Source of the DNA: Melaminivora suipulveris
Lineage (GTDB): Bacteria > Pseudomonadota > Gammaproteobacteria > Burkholderiales > Burkholderiaceae_C
DNA length: 64,000 nt
Reading direction: 5' to 3'
NCBI RefSeq assembly: GCF_003008575.1
Contig: NZ_CP027667.1
Location: 3,496,001-3,560,000 of the forward strand
In this document: positions 34,580 to 44,057 of the stretch, piece by piece
Layout: each line of letters opens with the position of its first letter
How positions within the stretch are numbered: position 1 is the first letter of the stretch
Translations under genes and position numbers: made by a program
Notes under the pieces: generated by a model
The model's input: the letters and a program-made list of their open reading frames with translations, nothing else
Database searches by the model: none
Told to the model about the DNA's origin: nothing

Positions 34580-34723
34580 GTCGCGTGCCCTGGAAGTTGA
34601 TCAGAGCCATAGTCGAACGCGAACCCGCTGCCGCCCCAACAAACAATGCGCATCGCGGGCACCCCGCATACCTGTTCGATGCTGCCGCATGGAAGAAAGC
34701 GGAGGCCGAAGCCCCCGCTGTGA

Positions 34724-35218
34724 TTACAAAAGACCAGACTCGGCGAATGAGTACGGTGCGCCCTGACCAATCACAAAATGGTCGAGTACCCGCACGTCGA
34801 TAAGCGCCAAGGCCGTCTTCAACTGTTCGGTCAGCAAGCGATCCGCATTGGATGGCTCGGTGGTGCCCGAGGGGTGCTGATGGGCGAAGATGACCGCAGC
34901 GGCGTTCAGTTGCAACGCTCGCTGCAGCACGACACGCGGATAAACCGAGGTCGCATTGATCGTTCCATGGAACATCGGCTCCACGGCCAGCACGTCGTGC
35001 ATGCTGTTCATGAACACGACGACGAATATCTCATTGGGCTCGGCGACCAGCTTCAAGCGAAGGTAGTCCCTGACCGCAGCGGGCCGCTCAAGACGTGGCC
35101 CTGCTTTGAAAACCCGTCGCTCCAGCAACACGATGGCTTGCTGGACGATCCAGTCCTCGTTCTGAACAGAAATATCGGAAAGCGACTCCAGGCAGGAGTC
35201 ATTGATGACGACAGACAT
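34724..35218 (-). CDS. radC: RadC-like JAB/MPN domain protein
   Basis: A 164-residue protein with the RadC JAMM signature HQHPSGTTEPSNAD near residue 125, preceded by a conserved VFMNSMHDVLAVEPMFHGTINATSVYPR block. Start placed at ATG 35216-35218, since the residues upstream to 35299 are Cys/Pro-rich and unlike the family. RadC-like proteins are frequent passengers of mobile elements; their former link to DNA repair is not supported and their function is uncertain. Flanked by conjugation genes on both sides. Confidence 0.88.
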   Translation of the reverse strand: MSVVINDSCLESLSDISVQNEDWIVQQAIVLLERRVFKAGPRLERPAAVRDYLRLKLVAEPNEIFVVVFMNSMHDVLAVEPMFHGTINATSVYPRVVLQRALQLNAAAVIFAHQHPSGTTEPSNADRLLTEQLKTALALIDVRVLDHFVIGQGAPYSFAESGLL

Positions 35219-35403
35219 GGCGAACCTCCAGGCAGGGAAATCGGAGGGCGCACATGCCCTTGGAGGGCAGGCCCTCCAGGGAATGGAACAACGGAACAAG
35301 GTGCATCCATCACCGCTGCTGCGGTGATCGTTCGCGGCAGGATGCGAGGCGAACGGGTAGCGGTCAGCGCAGCGTGCTGCGCCGTAGCCTCAATGACCGC
35401 AGG

Positions 35404-36168
35404 CTACCTGGGCATGTCGCCGACGACGTCGGCAGGCATTTCGGTAGTGGGTGAAGTGACCGAATCCTCAGCCGCCAGCATGTCCATGGCCGACAGCAGT
35501 GCATCGCCTTCGATCGGCCCCTGCAGCAGGATCGCCTGGCCGGTCTGACGATCATGCAGCCGAAGCGATGGCGTCGCAGTTACGCCGCCCTTGGTGGCTT
35601 CCTCGGCCTGAGCGCGAATCAACGCTTCGGGCCGCTCGCTGGCCAAACACCGCTCGACGGCTGGATTGAGGTCGGGGTAACGCAGGCCCTCGGGCAAGCC
35701 CAGGCCGTCGCTGCGCGTGTGCGCATAGACCCATTCGACGGCCTGCCAAAAGGCCGCATGCCCATCTGTCTCGGCGGCGCACTCGGCCAGGCGTGCTTCG
35801 GCGGAGGCGGCCGGCTCGTGCGCGGCCAGCGGCTGGTGCTGCCATTGCAGGGCTACGTCCGCGTTGGCACCCACCCAGCGCTTGAGCTGCGGAAAGTACT
35901 CCCGGCAGAACGGGCATTCGAGGTCGGCATAGAGCGTCAGCGTGAACCGTCCCTTGGGGTTGCCCATCTGCCAGGGAGGCCCGGCTACCTGCGCCGTGCT
36001 GATCGGCACGGGAGCTTGCGATTTTGATTCGCTGGGTGCATGGGCCACAAGCCAGATCAGCAGCAGAGTGATCAATCCAGCGGCCACGACCCAGGGCCAG
36101 CGCTTGCGCGAGCGCCGATGGCGGAACGCCTGCACCGGCATAGGAATGGAAGGAGGTTTCGGTTTCAC
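35404..36168 (-). CDS. DsbA-like thioredoxin-fold protein of the ICE
   Basis: A 254-residue protein with one N-terminal membrane anchor (residues ~24-45, WPWVVAAGLITLLLIWLVA) and a periplasmic thioredoxin fold. The active-site CPFC is near residue 88 and the cis-Pro segment TATPSLRLHD near residue 205. It should form or isomerise disulfides in the Cys-rich periplasmic transfer proteins of the same operon (TIGR03756 and TIGR03755 types). It lies 15 bp downstream of the VirB4-like ATPase gene. Confidence 0.85.
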   Translation of the reverse strand: MKPKPPSIPMPVQAFRHRRSRKRWPWVVAAGLITLLLIWLVAHAPSESKSQAPVPISTAQVAGPPWQMGNPKGRFTLTLYADLECPFCREYFPQLKRWVGANADVALQWQHQPLAAHEPAASAEARLAECAAETDGHAAFWQAVEWVYAHTRSDGLGLPEGLRYPDLNPAVERCLASERPEALIRAQAEEATKGGVTATPSLRLHDRQTGQAILLQGPIEGDALLSAMDMLAAEDSVTSPTTEMPADVVGDMPR

Positions 36169-36183
36169 GGCAGTCTCCGGCGG

Positions 36184-39093
36184 CTATTGCGGCAGGCCCA
36201 AGGCTGGCGACTCGATGCCGCGCGCCTGGTCGATCTTCTCGGCCACCTTGAAGGCCGCGTCGAGTTCACTGATGCCGTGCTGCTGCATGAGTTGGTAACG
36301 CTCGGCTTTCTCCTCGGGTTCGGTCTGCGCAAGCGCGAGATAGAGGCTCGGTGGCACGGCCCGAAACAGCACTTCCAGGCTCTTGGAGAGGATGACGCCC
36401 TCGGTGAACTTCCCGGCTTCCTTGCGCGCCGAAAGCATCAGCGCCTTCTGCGCAGGCGAGAGTTCGCGGAAGCGGGCGATCTTCTCCACCTCATCGGGTG
36501 GCATCGACAGGCATATCCACCACTCGATCATGTTGAGCATGGGCTCTGCGGCGCGCGGCAGATCGTCGATGTTTTGTGTGGCGAGCCAGAACCAGGCCCC
36601 CAGCTTGCGCCACATCTTGGTGATCTTCACCACGTAGGGGGCGAGCAGCGGGTTCTTGGTGATGATGTGCCCTTCGTCGGTGACGTTGATGATCGGGCGG
36701 CCCAGGTACTGATCGCGCTCGGCAATGTTGTTCACCGTGCTGATCAGGCTTATGTAGGCAATGGAGAGCTGCGCGTTGTAGCCCTCGCGGGCATAGGTCG
36801 CCAGATCGACCAGGGTGATGTCGGCCTCGGGCCACGGCGAACCGTCGCGGTCGAACATTTCACCGTCCGTGCCTTGGCAGAACATGTCCATGGCGTCGGC
36901 CATCTCCAGCAGTCGCACACGCCGCATTTCCGGCAGCGTCGGGTCCTGGCTGCGCGTGCGCAGCGCATTGCGCACATCGCGCGTGAGCACGGTGCGCTTC
37001 TCGCCATCCTTGCTGTGGCAGTGTTCTGCGGCATCGAGGATGCACTGACGGATCAGCGAGCGGTCGGCCCGCGTCATCCGGGCTTCTTCCTTGTCTTCGC
37101 CACCGGTGATCATCAGCCTCGCGGTGATCTCCAATTCGCCCAGTACGTCGCGCTGCTCATCTGCCTCCATGGCCACAGCATCGGGCGGCAGGTCTTCGTC
37201 CAGGGCATCGGCGTCGAGCGTCTGCACGTCGCTGGGCGTCTCGATCAGCCGGCGCGCATCCGCGAACGGCGCCAGGGTAACGCCCGAGCCCGGCGCGAGC
37301 TTGACCCGGTTCACGGTCAGGCCCAGGCGCCGGGCAAAGTCGCTGAACAAGCCAAAGCTGTTGCCGGCCTCGACAATGAACAGGCGGGGTCGGTAGATCG
37401 CCGTGACCTGATTCAAGAGGTTGTTGAGGGTCGCCGACTTGCCCGAACCCGTCGGGCCGAACAGGAACAGGTGGGCGTTCATCTGCCGGTCCAGGCGGTT
37501 GAGCGGGTCGAAGGTGATCGGCCCGCCGCCGCGGTTGAACATCGTGATGCCGGGGTGCCCCGTACCCTGGGCGCGGCCCCACACCGGCGAGAGGTTCGCC
37601 GCGTGCTGGGCGAACATCAGTTGGGTGTACCACTTGCGCCGATCCTGGCCGGGGTTGTAGCAGCACGGCAGCCAGCGCAGGTAGCTGTTGAGCGGTGCCA
37701 CCTCGTCGTCCTCGCGCACCGGCTGCAGGCCAGCGTTGAGCATGACGTTCGCCAGATCCAGGCCGCGTCGGTCCAGTTCCGCCTCATCGCGCCCGCGCAG
37801 GTAGAACGCCAGCGTGCCGCGATAGAGCTTGTGCGCGCTGCCGATCAGGGAACGGGCTTCATGCACGTCCTTGAGCGTCTGCTCCGACGCCAGGGTTTCG
37901 CCGACCGCTTTCTTGGCCAGGTGGTTCAAGTCCGCCTCAAGGACATCCTGCGGCGTGGCGACCATCGTCAGGCAAAGGGTGGTGTCCTCGGGCATCTGGT
38001 CGAACAGCGTGTTGATGGCATCGCCTTTGCGTGTCTCGCCGGTCAGGTGCCCTGTGCCCGGCGGCATGCGCAGGCGGTCGGTGATCAGCACGCGGTGCGG
38101 CAGGCCGTCGAAATGCCAGGTGCCCTGCGCCACGTCGGAGCGCGGCTGGCCGAAGAACAGCCGCTGGCTGAAATCCCGCCCGCTCGCCAATTCGATCTCG
38201 CCGTCTTCGCCGGCCTCCGTACTGTCGGGGTAGCGCGCCAGCGCATAGAAGCGCTCCCTGTCTTCGGCCCCAGGCCCAAGCAACGTGGGACGCGGGTTGA
38301 ACCAGCGCAGCAGCCAGTCGTGAACATCCGCAGCCACCATGCGCCGGGCCTGAATGCCGGCGTTCGCCAGTCCGCCGCACAGGCGGTCGCAAACGATATT
38401 GAGCATCTGCTCGGGCGTCTGCCCGCGGCGGCTGTTTTGCCCTTGGCCGGTCACGCGGCGATAGACCACCATGCGCACACGCCGGGTCTGGCCGCGCCAG
38501 CGCAGCCGTGTGACCACCGTGTCCTCGAACAGACCGCCCGGCTTGGCCACCGCGCGCAGGTGATGGCCGAAGAAGCGCAGGTAGAACTCGGTGAACGCCG
38601 TCTCACGGGCGCGCGGCTGCACATAGTCGCGCAGGGTCTGCATGTACTGGTCGAAACTGGGCTCGTCCTGAGCGTAGAGCTGCAGCACCCAGGGGTTCTC
38701 ATCCAGTTCATCGAAACTGTCCTGCAGCGCGTTTTCCAAGGCATCGCGGGCCTGCGCGAGCCAGCCAGGTTCCCGGCCTTCGGTGCCCAGCGGCACCAGC
38801 TCGTAGAACGCCGCCACCGATTGCCCGTCCTCCAGCAACATGGCTTTCGACTGCGCCAGGAACTCCACCCAGGGCAGCAGTTCCACGAACGACGGCGCGA
38901 CCTCGTACAGCGCCTGCTCGTCTGCCAGGGTCGCCGGCCTGCGGCCTTGCACCGCCGTGCCGGGTTCGGGGATGCCGACCTGGCGCAGTGCCTCGACGTG
39001 GCGTTGCCAGCCGTCCGGCTGCTCGTCGTCGTCAGCATCGGATGCGGCCAGCTTCGGCGCGGTCGGCTTCGGTCTGGGGAGTTTCCAGCGCAT
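36184..39093 (-). CDS. Conjugative transfer ATPase, VirB4/TraC-like (TIGR03744, PFL_4706 type)
   Basis: A 969-residue ATPase that energises the mating-pair type IV secretion system. The Walker A motif is FGPTGSGKSATLNN near residue 540, and a Walker B-like PIINVTDEGHII lies near residue 800. The N-terminal half is the VirB4-type domain that contacts the membrane. Size and motif positions fit the PFL_4706 family. The stop is 15 bp before the DsbA-like gene, and its start overlaps the lipoprotein gene by one base, so it is central in the operon. Confidence 0.93.
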   Translation of the reverse strand: MRWKLPRPKPTAPKLAASDADDDEQPDGWQRHVEALRQVGIPEPGTAVQGRRPATLADEQALYEVAPSFVELLPWVEFLAQSKAMLLEDGQSVAAFYELVPLGTEGREPGWLAQARDALENALQDSFDELDENPWVLQLYAQDEPSFDQYMQTLRDYVQPRARETAFTEFYLRFFGHHLRAVAKPGGLFEDTVVTRLRWRGQTRRVRMVVYRRVTGQGQNSRRGQTPEQMLNIVCDRLCGGLANAGIQARRMVAADVHDWLLRWFNPRPTLLGPGAEDRERFYALARYPDSTEAGEDGEIELASGRDFSQRLFFGQPRSDVAQGTWHFDGLPHRVLITDRLRMPPGTGHLTGETRKGDAINTLFDQMPEDTTLCLTMVATPQDVLEADLNHLAKKAVGETLASEQTLKDVHEARSLIGSAHKLYRGTLAFYLRGRDEAELDRRGLDLANVMLNAGLQPVREDDEVAPLNSYLRWLPCCYNPGQDRRKWYTQLMFAQHAANLSPVWGRAQGTGHPGITMFNRGGGPITFDPLNRLDRQMNAHLFLFGPTGSGKSATLNNLLNQVTAIYRPRLFIVEAGNSFGLFSDFARRLGLTVNRVKLAPGSGVTLAPFADARRLIETPSDVQTLDADALDEDLPPDAVAMEADEQRDVLGELEITARLMITGGEDKEEARMTRADRSLIRQCILDAAEHCHSKDGEKRTVLTRDVRNALRTRSQDPTLPEMRRVRLLEMADAMDMFCQGTDGEMFDRDGSPWPEADITLVDLATYAREGYNAQLSIAYISLISTVNNIAERDQYLGRPIINVTDEGHIITKNPLLAPYVVKITKMWRKLGAWFWLATQNIDDLPRAAEPMLNMIEWWICLSMPPDEVEKIARFRELSPAQKALMLSARKEAGKFTEGVILSKSLEVLFRAVPPSLYLALAQTEPEEKAERYQLMQQHGISELDAAFKVAEKIDQARGIESPALGLPQ

Positions 39094-39542
39094 CAGTAAT
39101 CCTCCACGCGCTCGCCTGGCATGGCGTACTGCACGCGCTGGTACAGCGGGAACACGGTCGTATAGCCCGGAATCGGCACTGGGTCGGTGCCCGCCAAATG
39201 CGGATACACGTACATCACGAGATCGGGGTTGGGCAGGCGCTGGAACTGGCGGTAGACCTCGTTGCGCGCCGTGCGCGTGTAGCGCATCTGCTCGGCAGGC
39301 GCGGCCTGCACGTCCATCTCGGTCAGCGGCCTGCGCAGGCTCTGGCGCGCATCGAGCAACTGCCTGCGCGCTACCTGGCCGGCACCACCGCCGCCGTCGC
39401 CGGCGTTCTGCTGCCAGATGTTCATCATCGTGCTGTCGCCGTGGGTCAGCAGCTTTTCCTTGCTGGTGGCGCAGCCACCGAGCAGCGCGACGGCCAAGGC
39501 CAGCGCCAGGCCCTGAGCCCAGCTATTCAAGTTCGAGGGCAT
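39093..39542 (-). CDS. Conjugative transfer lipoprotein, TIGR03751 type
   Basis: A 149-residue lipoprotein: signal segment ALALAVALLGGC with the lipobox Cys at residue 24, followed by a periplasmic domain ending in PGERVEDY. Start at ATG 39540-39542, overlapping the TIGR03752 gene by 20 bp; the frame upstream is the shadow of that gene. TIGR03751 proteins are outer-membrane-linked components of ICE mating channels (VirB7/TraV-like role inferred). Confidence 0.85.
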   Translation of the reverse strand: MPSNLNSWAQGLALALAVALLGGCATSKEKLLTHGDSTMMNIWQQNAGDGGGGAGQVARRQLLDARQSLRRPLTEMDVQAAPAEQMRYTRTARNEVYRQFQRLPNPDLVMYVYPHLAGTDPVPIPGYTTVFPLYQRVQYAMPGERVEDY

Positions 39543-40932
39543 GGCTTTCTCCTGCGCGGTGATCGACCTTGCGGCCTTCGGGATCGAAGTCGATGGCGAG
39601 CGGCTTTTCGAGGTGGACGGCGACCTTGGCACCGGGCTGCACATAAACGGCAGCGAAGGCCTGGCCGTAGAGCTTGTTGACCCAGCTCGACATGTCCTGG
39701 ACGCCGCTGGCGAGAATCCGGCCCACGGCTTCCTGGCCGCTGATGCCCACGCTGCCGATGGAGCCGTCGGCGCCGACATAGGACGCCCTGCCACTGTCGG
39801 ATTCGATCAGCGAGGCCACGCCAGCCCCAGCCGCCGTGATCAGCGCCTGGGTGCCGAGGTACTGCTGCGCATTGCTGCGCCGCTCGCCGCTGACACAGGG
39901 AATGCCGTGCGGGTCGCTGATCCAGCCCAGGCCGTCGCGTTGTTGGTTGTTCTGCTGGTTGCCCTCACGATCCTCGGGGATGGTGCGGATGGTCCCGTCA
40001 TGGAACACGAAGGTGATGCTGCGCACCTGGCCGCGCACGCAGGAGAGCGTCCAGTCGCCCGATGCGGTGCCGGAGAACACGGCCCCGGCCACATCGGGAA
40101 TGTCGATGCCGTTCGCGGTCAAATTGTCAGGCCCGACCAAGACCTTGAAGGGGTATGGATCGTTCACCGTGCCGTCGATCGGCACGCGGCCAATCAGCGC
40201 CGTCATCGCCACCGACCCCATCAGCGTCGAGTTGGTCGGCACGGTATAGACGGGCGTCGGGCTCTTGACGCCTGCCGCGCGTGCGCCCGCGTTCGCCACG
40301 GTTTGCGCTGTGGTTTCCAGCGTGCTCTGTGCGGAACCGAAGCTGGTGGGGAAGCTTATGCCGCCATTCGACCTGCCACGCCCGTCGCTTTGTTTCGCGT
40401 CATCCGGCTCCACCCAGCGCATACCGCCTTCCATGCCGGCCTCGTCGCCGTCACGCAGGCCCAGCCCCACCGGCAAATCGGCATGGCCGCCGCCACGCCC
40501 GCCGATGCTGTCCAGGCGCTGCTGCAGGTCAGCGAGCAGCCCCTCGGTCTGCTGGCGCGCGCTGGCCGCCTGCTGTTGGTCGCGGCGCAGGTTGGAGCGC
40601 TCGGATTCGAGGGCGGAACTGATGCGTTGGTCGATGGCGTTCTCGCGCTGGCGCAGTCGCTGGTTCTCCTCACGCTGCGACCTGTTGTCGGACAGCGCGG
40701 TCTGAAGCTCGGTGCGCAACTGCTTCACCTGGGCAACCAGCGTCGCCACGGTGTCGCGCGGGGTGTCACCCTCGATGCCCAGCGCCTTCATTTCTTCCGG
40801 CGTAAGCCTGCCGCCGCCATCCGTGACAGGCGGTGCCGACGCACCGCCACCGGAAAACAGCCGGATGGCGACAAACAGCACCAGCAGGGCCACGGGGATC
40901 AGCAGCCACTTCAGGAGTCCGTTACTGCGCAT
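39523..40932 (-). CDS. ICE conjugation protein, TIGR03752 type (TraB/VirB10-like)
   Basis: A 469-residue protein with one N-terminal membrane helix (LLIPVALLVLFVAIRLF), a long coiled coil at ~residues 60-145 (Gln/Arg/Glu heptads), a Pro/Gly linker and a C-terminal beta domain with VYVQPGAKVAVHLEKPL at the end. This layout is that of TraB/VirB10 channel scaffolds and matches TIGR03752. It overlaps the genes on both sides (10 bp and 20 bp). Confidence 0.87.
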   Translation of the reverse strand: MRSNGLLKWLLIPVALLVLFVAIRLFSGGGASAPPVTDGGGRLTPEEMKALGIEGDTPRDTVATLVAQVKQLRTELQTALSDNRSQREENQRLRQRENAIDQRISSALESERSNLRRDQQQAASARQQTEGLLADLQQRLDSIGGRGGGHADLPVGLGLRDGDEAGMEGGMRWVEPDDAKQSDGRGRSNGGISFPTSFGSAQSTLETTAQTVANAGARAAGVKSPTPVYTVPTNSTLMGSVAMTALIGRVPIDGTVNDPYPFKVLVGPDNLTANGIDIPDVAGAVFSGTASGDWTLSCVRGQVRSITFVFHDGTIRTIPEDREGNQQNNQQRDGLGWISDPHGIPCVSGERRSNAQQYLGTQALITAAGAGVASLIESDSGRASYVGADGSIGSVGISGQEAVGRILASGVQDMSSWVNKLYGQAFAAVYVQPGAKVAVHLEKPLAIDFDPEGRKVDHRAGESHALELE

Positions 40933-41860
40933 GGCGGGCCTCCCTGTCGTCGCTGGCTGCTGCTTTGGGCTGCGGGAGATGCACAGCGGGGTCGAAGCGA
41001 TGGATCGCCGGCAGCAGCGATTGCGCGAGGCCGTGCCCGCGCGTCACCAGGTACAGGACGGTGGTGTCCTCGGGGGTTCCGCGCGGGCCAAGCGCCTCGT
41101 GCTGGAAGGTGGCGGTGAGGAAATCCCCTTGCAGCACGCGCGGGTCGAGGCTGATCCAGTCGCTGCTACTGTTGGTCAGGCGCACGGCAGTGACCCACTG
41201 GTCTTCCAGGCGCCACGAGGCGAGCGCGACCGCGCGTGCCGGCAAGGTCGGCATCAGCGTGCCGAGGTCGAGGTCGCGGCGCAGGTTGACCCGCATGACG
41301 CCTGGCAAGGCTTCCACGGTGCGCAGCGGTGCGTAGAGGTTCTGCGCAGCAAAACGTGTCAGCACGACGGGGATTGGCGTTTCGCGCCGCGCCGTCCGGG
41401 TGCCCGCCTGCTCCTGAGCGCGTGCATGGGGCGCATCGGCACCGTCAGGCTGATCGCCATAGCGCGCTGTTGAGTTGTTGCCCTCGACGATTCGCACCGG
41501 TTCCAGCTCGGCTTCGCCGTCCTTGGGCGGCTCCGCCGCAATGTCGAGCAGGATCAGCGCGCCGGTGTCGGCGTCCTGCAATTGCAGCCGAGTGGGCTCG
41601 ATCGGCTCGCTGGCGCGCAGGTACACCGCGCCGCCCGCGCTCTGCACGCGCAAGCGCTCACCGACGCCTGCGGGAACGCCCACGCGGACGTTTCGGTCGA
41701 TGAACACGATGCGCTCCTGGCCGACCTTCAACGGCACCGCCAGCGGCATGCGCTCCCAACGCAGGATCTCCACCGCCTGGACAGCGGGGGACACGACCAC
41801 TGCGGCGGCCACGGCCAGCAGCCCCAGCAGCGCGAGTACAGGATGCTTCATGGGCTTCAT
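40922..41860 (-). CDS. ICE conjugation protein, TIGR03749 type (TraK/VirB9-like)
   Basis: A 312-residue exported protein with signal sequence (ALLGLLAVAAAVVVSPAVQA, residues ~9-28) and a beta-rich mature part with the LRRDLDLG and LTNSSSDWISLDP segments. It matches TIGR03749, whose place in the operon suggests a secretin-like TraK/VirB9 role in the outer part of the channel. Two Met codons near the start (41860 and 41851) are possible. Four-base overlap with the upstream gene. Confidence 0.83.
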   Translation of the reverse strand: MKPMKHPVLALLGLLAVAAAVVVSPAVQAVEILRWERMPLAVPLKVGQERIVFIDRNVRVGVPAGVGERLRVQSAGGAVYLRASEPIEPTRLQLQDADTGALILLDIAAEPPKDGEAELEPVRIVEGNNSTARYGDQPDGADAPHARAQEQAGTRTARRETPIPVVLTRFAAQNLYAPLRTVEALPGVMRVNLRRDLDLGTLMPTLPARAVALASWRLEDQWVTAVRLTNSSSDWISLDPRVLQGDFLTATFQHEALGPRGTPEDTTVLYLVTRGHGLAQSLLPAIHRFDPAVHLPQPKAAASDDREARHAQ

Positions 41861-42549
41861 GGGGAATTACCTCCTTGAGGCGCTTGCGGCGTCAGGCCAC
41901 CAGGCACCGGGCGCGTCGGCTCCGGTGCGCTGATGCGCTGGGGCGTGCCCTCGTAGCAGTCGATCACCAGGCCGAACGGGTTGCGTGCGGGATCGACGTC
42001 CACCCGCGCGACCTTTACGGGGTAGCGCACCAGGGCGCGTTTGACCTGCTCGGCGCCGTAGTACTCGTCGGCGCTGATGTCCAACGTCACCACCCAGTCG
42101 CGGTCGGAGATCACACGCACGCGCGCCGTGGGGTTGTCGCCATAGCTGCGACCGGGGATTTCGTAGATGCCGCGCACCCGCTGGCGCAGTTCGCCGGTGC
42201 TGCGGCGGTAGTCGTAGTCCGCCTTGAGGAATGCCTGGCAGGACGGGGTGAGGTACGGCGAGAGCGTATGGAGGTTGCGCGGGTAATCTTCTTCGCCATT
42301 CGTCGGCCAGCGGTTGAGGGTCTGGAACACGTAGAACGTGAACGCATAGACCGACTCGGGCGGCACTTCCCACCACTTGCGGGTACTGCCGGAGCGTAGG
42401 TCAGGCGGGACGTGGATGGTCAGATCGCGCGGTGCGCTCCACCAGCCGCCGCCCATGACCAGGGCGACGATGACCAGCGCACCCGCGCCGAGGCGCAGCG
42501 TCTTGATGTGCGCCTGCAGGTGGGTGATCTCGTTCTTGAAACGGCTCAT
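41857..42549 (-). CDS. ICE conjugation protein, TIGR03746/PFL_4703 type (TraE/VirB5-8-like)
   Basis: A 230-residue protein with a cytoplasmic N-terminus, one membrane helix (AGALVIVALVMGGGWW, residues ~22-38) and a periplasmic domain containing ESVYAFTFYVFQTLNRWP and SPSCQ-like patterns that identify the PFL_4703 family. Start at ATG 42547-42549, four-base overlap with the upstream TIGR03750 gene; the longer frame to 42852 is a shadow. Likely an inner-membrane channel subunit. Confidence 0.85.
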   Translation of the reverse strand: MSRFKNEITHLQAHIKTLRLGAGALVIVALVMGGGWWSAPRDLTIHVPPDLRSGSTRKWWEVPPESVYAFTFYVFQTLNRWPTNGEEDYPRNLHTLSPYLTPSCQAFLKADYDYRRSTGELRQRVRGIYEIPGRSYGDNPTARVRVISDRDWVVTLDISADEYYGAEQVKRALVRYPVKVARVDVDPARNPFGLVIDCYEGTPQRISAPEPTRPVPGGLTPQAPQGGNSP

Positions 42550-42956
42550 CGCGCGCCCCCGTGCATGCCCCTGCGGATGGTCCAGAAGCCGGAGCGCGAG
42601 ATCAGCACATGGCCGCCCACCCAACCGGCCATCAGCGGATGGCGCGTGGCAATGCGCCACTGCAACTGCCGGTACAGCCAGGTGTCGGGACGCCCACGCT
42701 TGAGACGGCGCAGGATGCCGCCGCCGATGAAAACGCCCAGCGCCACGCCCAGGACAACGAAGGTCGGCGCGATGGCAATGGTGCGTAACACCCAGGACAG
42801 CGGCGCGCCAACCACCAGGCCGGCAGCGCCGGACAGGCCGCAGCAAATCCACAACTCATCGGCAGTGAGGCCGCGCACGACCACCGGGTGCCTGTTGAGC
42901 CGGTGTGGAAGGAACGTGACTGTCCCATCGGCACGGACATGCTGTTGCTCGGACAT
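42546..42956 (-). CDS. Conjugative transfer protein, TIGR03750 type (TraL-like)
   Basis: A 136-residue inner-membrane protein with two membrane segments (residues ~38-58 and ~62-85) and the conserved LKRGRPDTWLYRQLQW motif, typical of TraL-like TIGR03750 proteins. It overlaps the next gene by four bases. It lies 13 bp downstream of the pilin-like TIGR03745 gene. Confidence 0.85.
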   Translation of the reverse strand: MSEQQHVRADGTVTFLPHRLNRHPVVVRGLTADELWICCGLSGAAGLVVGAPLSWVLRTIAIAPTFVVLGVALGVFIGGGILRRLKRGRPDTWLYRQLQWRIATRHPLMAGWVGGHVLISRSGFWTIRRGMHGGAR

Positions 42957-42969
42957 AGCCCGTCCTCGC

Positions 42970-43329
42970 TTACAGGATGCCGGTGGCTTCGGTGAGCAGC
43001 CAGATGCCGATCACGAGCAGGACGGCGCCGATGGCGACCGTGAGACCGAACTGCCCCCAAGTCTTGCGACCGGTGTGGATTTCCGCGTAGGTGCCGTAGG
43101 CGTGGTAGCACACGCCAATGAACATCGACGCCACCACCAGGAGGGCCACGAGCATGATGATGTCGTAGCCGTAGTTCCTGATTGTTTCCATGATGCCGCT
43201 GCCGGCGCCGCGGGTCGGGTTTTCCAGCTGCGGCAGACCTTGCGCAAACGACAGCGCGGGCAGCGCGGCGGCACCCAGGGCGACGGCGGCGCGTTGGACA
43301 AAACGAGTAGTGAGGATGCGGTTTGGCAT
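42970..43329 (-). CDS. ICE membrane protein, TIGR03745 type (pilin-like)
   Basis: A 119-residue protein with a cleavable signal (AAALPALSFAQG) and two mature hydrophobic helices (residues ~55-77 and ~95-115), the layout of small conjugative pilins (TraA/VirB2-like role inferred). ATG 43327-43329 has AAGGGA six bases upstream; a TTG two codons earlier is less likely. Confidence 0.83.
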   Translation of the reverse strand: MPNRILTTRFVQRAAVALGAAALPALSFAQGLPQLENPTRGAGSGIMETIRNYGYDIIMLVALLVVASMFIGVCYHAYGTYAEIHTGRKTWGQFGLTVAIGAVLLVIGIWLLTEATGIL

Positions 43330-43345
43330 GGTCAATCCCTTCAGG

Positions 43346-43579
43346 TCAGGAGAGGAGGAAGAACGTCATGACGAGGTACATCGCGACGAAGCGGATGCAG
43401 ACGCCGAGGAACTGGCGTTGGTTGAGGCGGTTCTCGGCCCACCCCACGTAGGCCGTTCGGATGGCCCAGACGCCCCAGACGAGCAGAACCGCAAACACGA
43501 TGCCGACCAGAACGGTCGCCATCGCGGACGGCGCGATACCGCTGTTGGCTTGAAATGCCGAGACCTGGGCGCCGTTCAT
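43346..43579 (-). CDS. ICE protein, TIGR03758 type
   Basis: A 77-residue membrane protein with two hydrophobic segments (residues ~18-40 and ~60-76) separated by WAENRLNQRQFLGVCIRF. It matches the small TIGR03758 family located between the RAQPRD and TIGR03745 genes in this ICE class. The start overlaps the RAQPRD gene by four bases. Confidence 0.82.
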   Translation of the reverse strand: MNGAQVSAFQANSGIAPSAMATVLVGIVFAVLLVWGVWAIRTAYVGWAENRLNQRQFLGVCIRFVAMYLVMTFFLLS

Positions 43580-43959
43580 GGTCTGCCCTGCGCAGTCGTC
43601 GGCAGCGATGGCGGGGCGGTCCGCTCGGTGCGGTACTCACCAGCCAGTTCGGAGAGGTCGCGTGGCTGGGCGCGCGACGGTGTGAGATGGGCCTGGATGC
43701 CGGCGCGCACACGCGCCAGATCAGCCAGCAGTCGTGGGTAATCGAAGTGGTAGCGCTCGCCCGGCTGGATGGAGGCATGCGCGGCGCCATCCGCGATGGT
43801 GCGCTCCAGCGCGTCGAGCTGGCGTAGCGCAGCGACCAGCTCCTGGCGCTGTGCCGGGGATTCGGCCAAGGCAACCGGGAACTGACCCATCAGCAGGGCC
43901 GTCACGAGAAAAGTGGGCACGCCGCGATGCGCGGCGCGCAGCCAGATCGGAGCCAACAT
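43576..43959 (-). CDS. RAQPRD-family ICE protein (TIGR01690)
   Basis: A 127-residue exported protein containing the diagnostic RAQPRDLSELAGEYR near residue 97. Residues ~12-34 form a signal sequence (VTALLMGQFPVALA). The rest is helical with Leu/Arg repeats. Function unknown; it is a periplasmic component conserved in the transfer operons of PAGI-2/ICEclc-like elements. It starts about 100 bp downstream of the TIGR03747 gene, a gap that may hold an internal promoter. Confidence 0.9.
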   Translation of the reverse strand: MLAPIWLRAAHRGVPTFLVTALLMGQFPVALAESPAQRQELVAALRQLDALERTIADGAAHASIQPGERYHFDYPRLLADLARVRAGIQAHLTPSRAQPRDLSELAGEYRTERTAPPSLPTTAQGRP

Positions 43960-44057
43960 CGCGCCATTCCTGTGTGATAAGCAATGGCTTGATCGTGGCG
44001 ATCAAAGGCGTATCAGGCCGCAAACAATAAGAACCTGCGGATGACCGGATTGATGGC

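Noticed and set aside
36040-39099. A 1019-codon open frame on the plus strand opposite the VirB4-like ATPase gene
   Set aside because: It is exactly antisense to a well-matched family member, has the His/Arg/Gln-rich composition of a shadow frame in GC-rich DNA, and shows no known domain.
39541-41118. A 525-codon plus-strand frame opposite the TIGR03752 and TIGR03749 genes
   Set aside because: Antisense of two conserved conjugation genes, with shadow-like composition.
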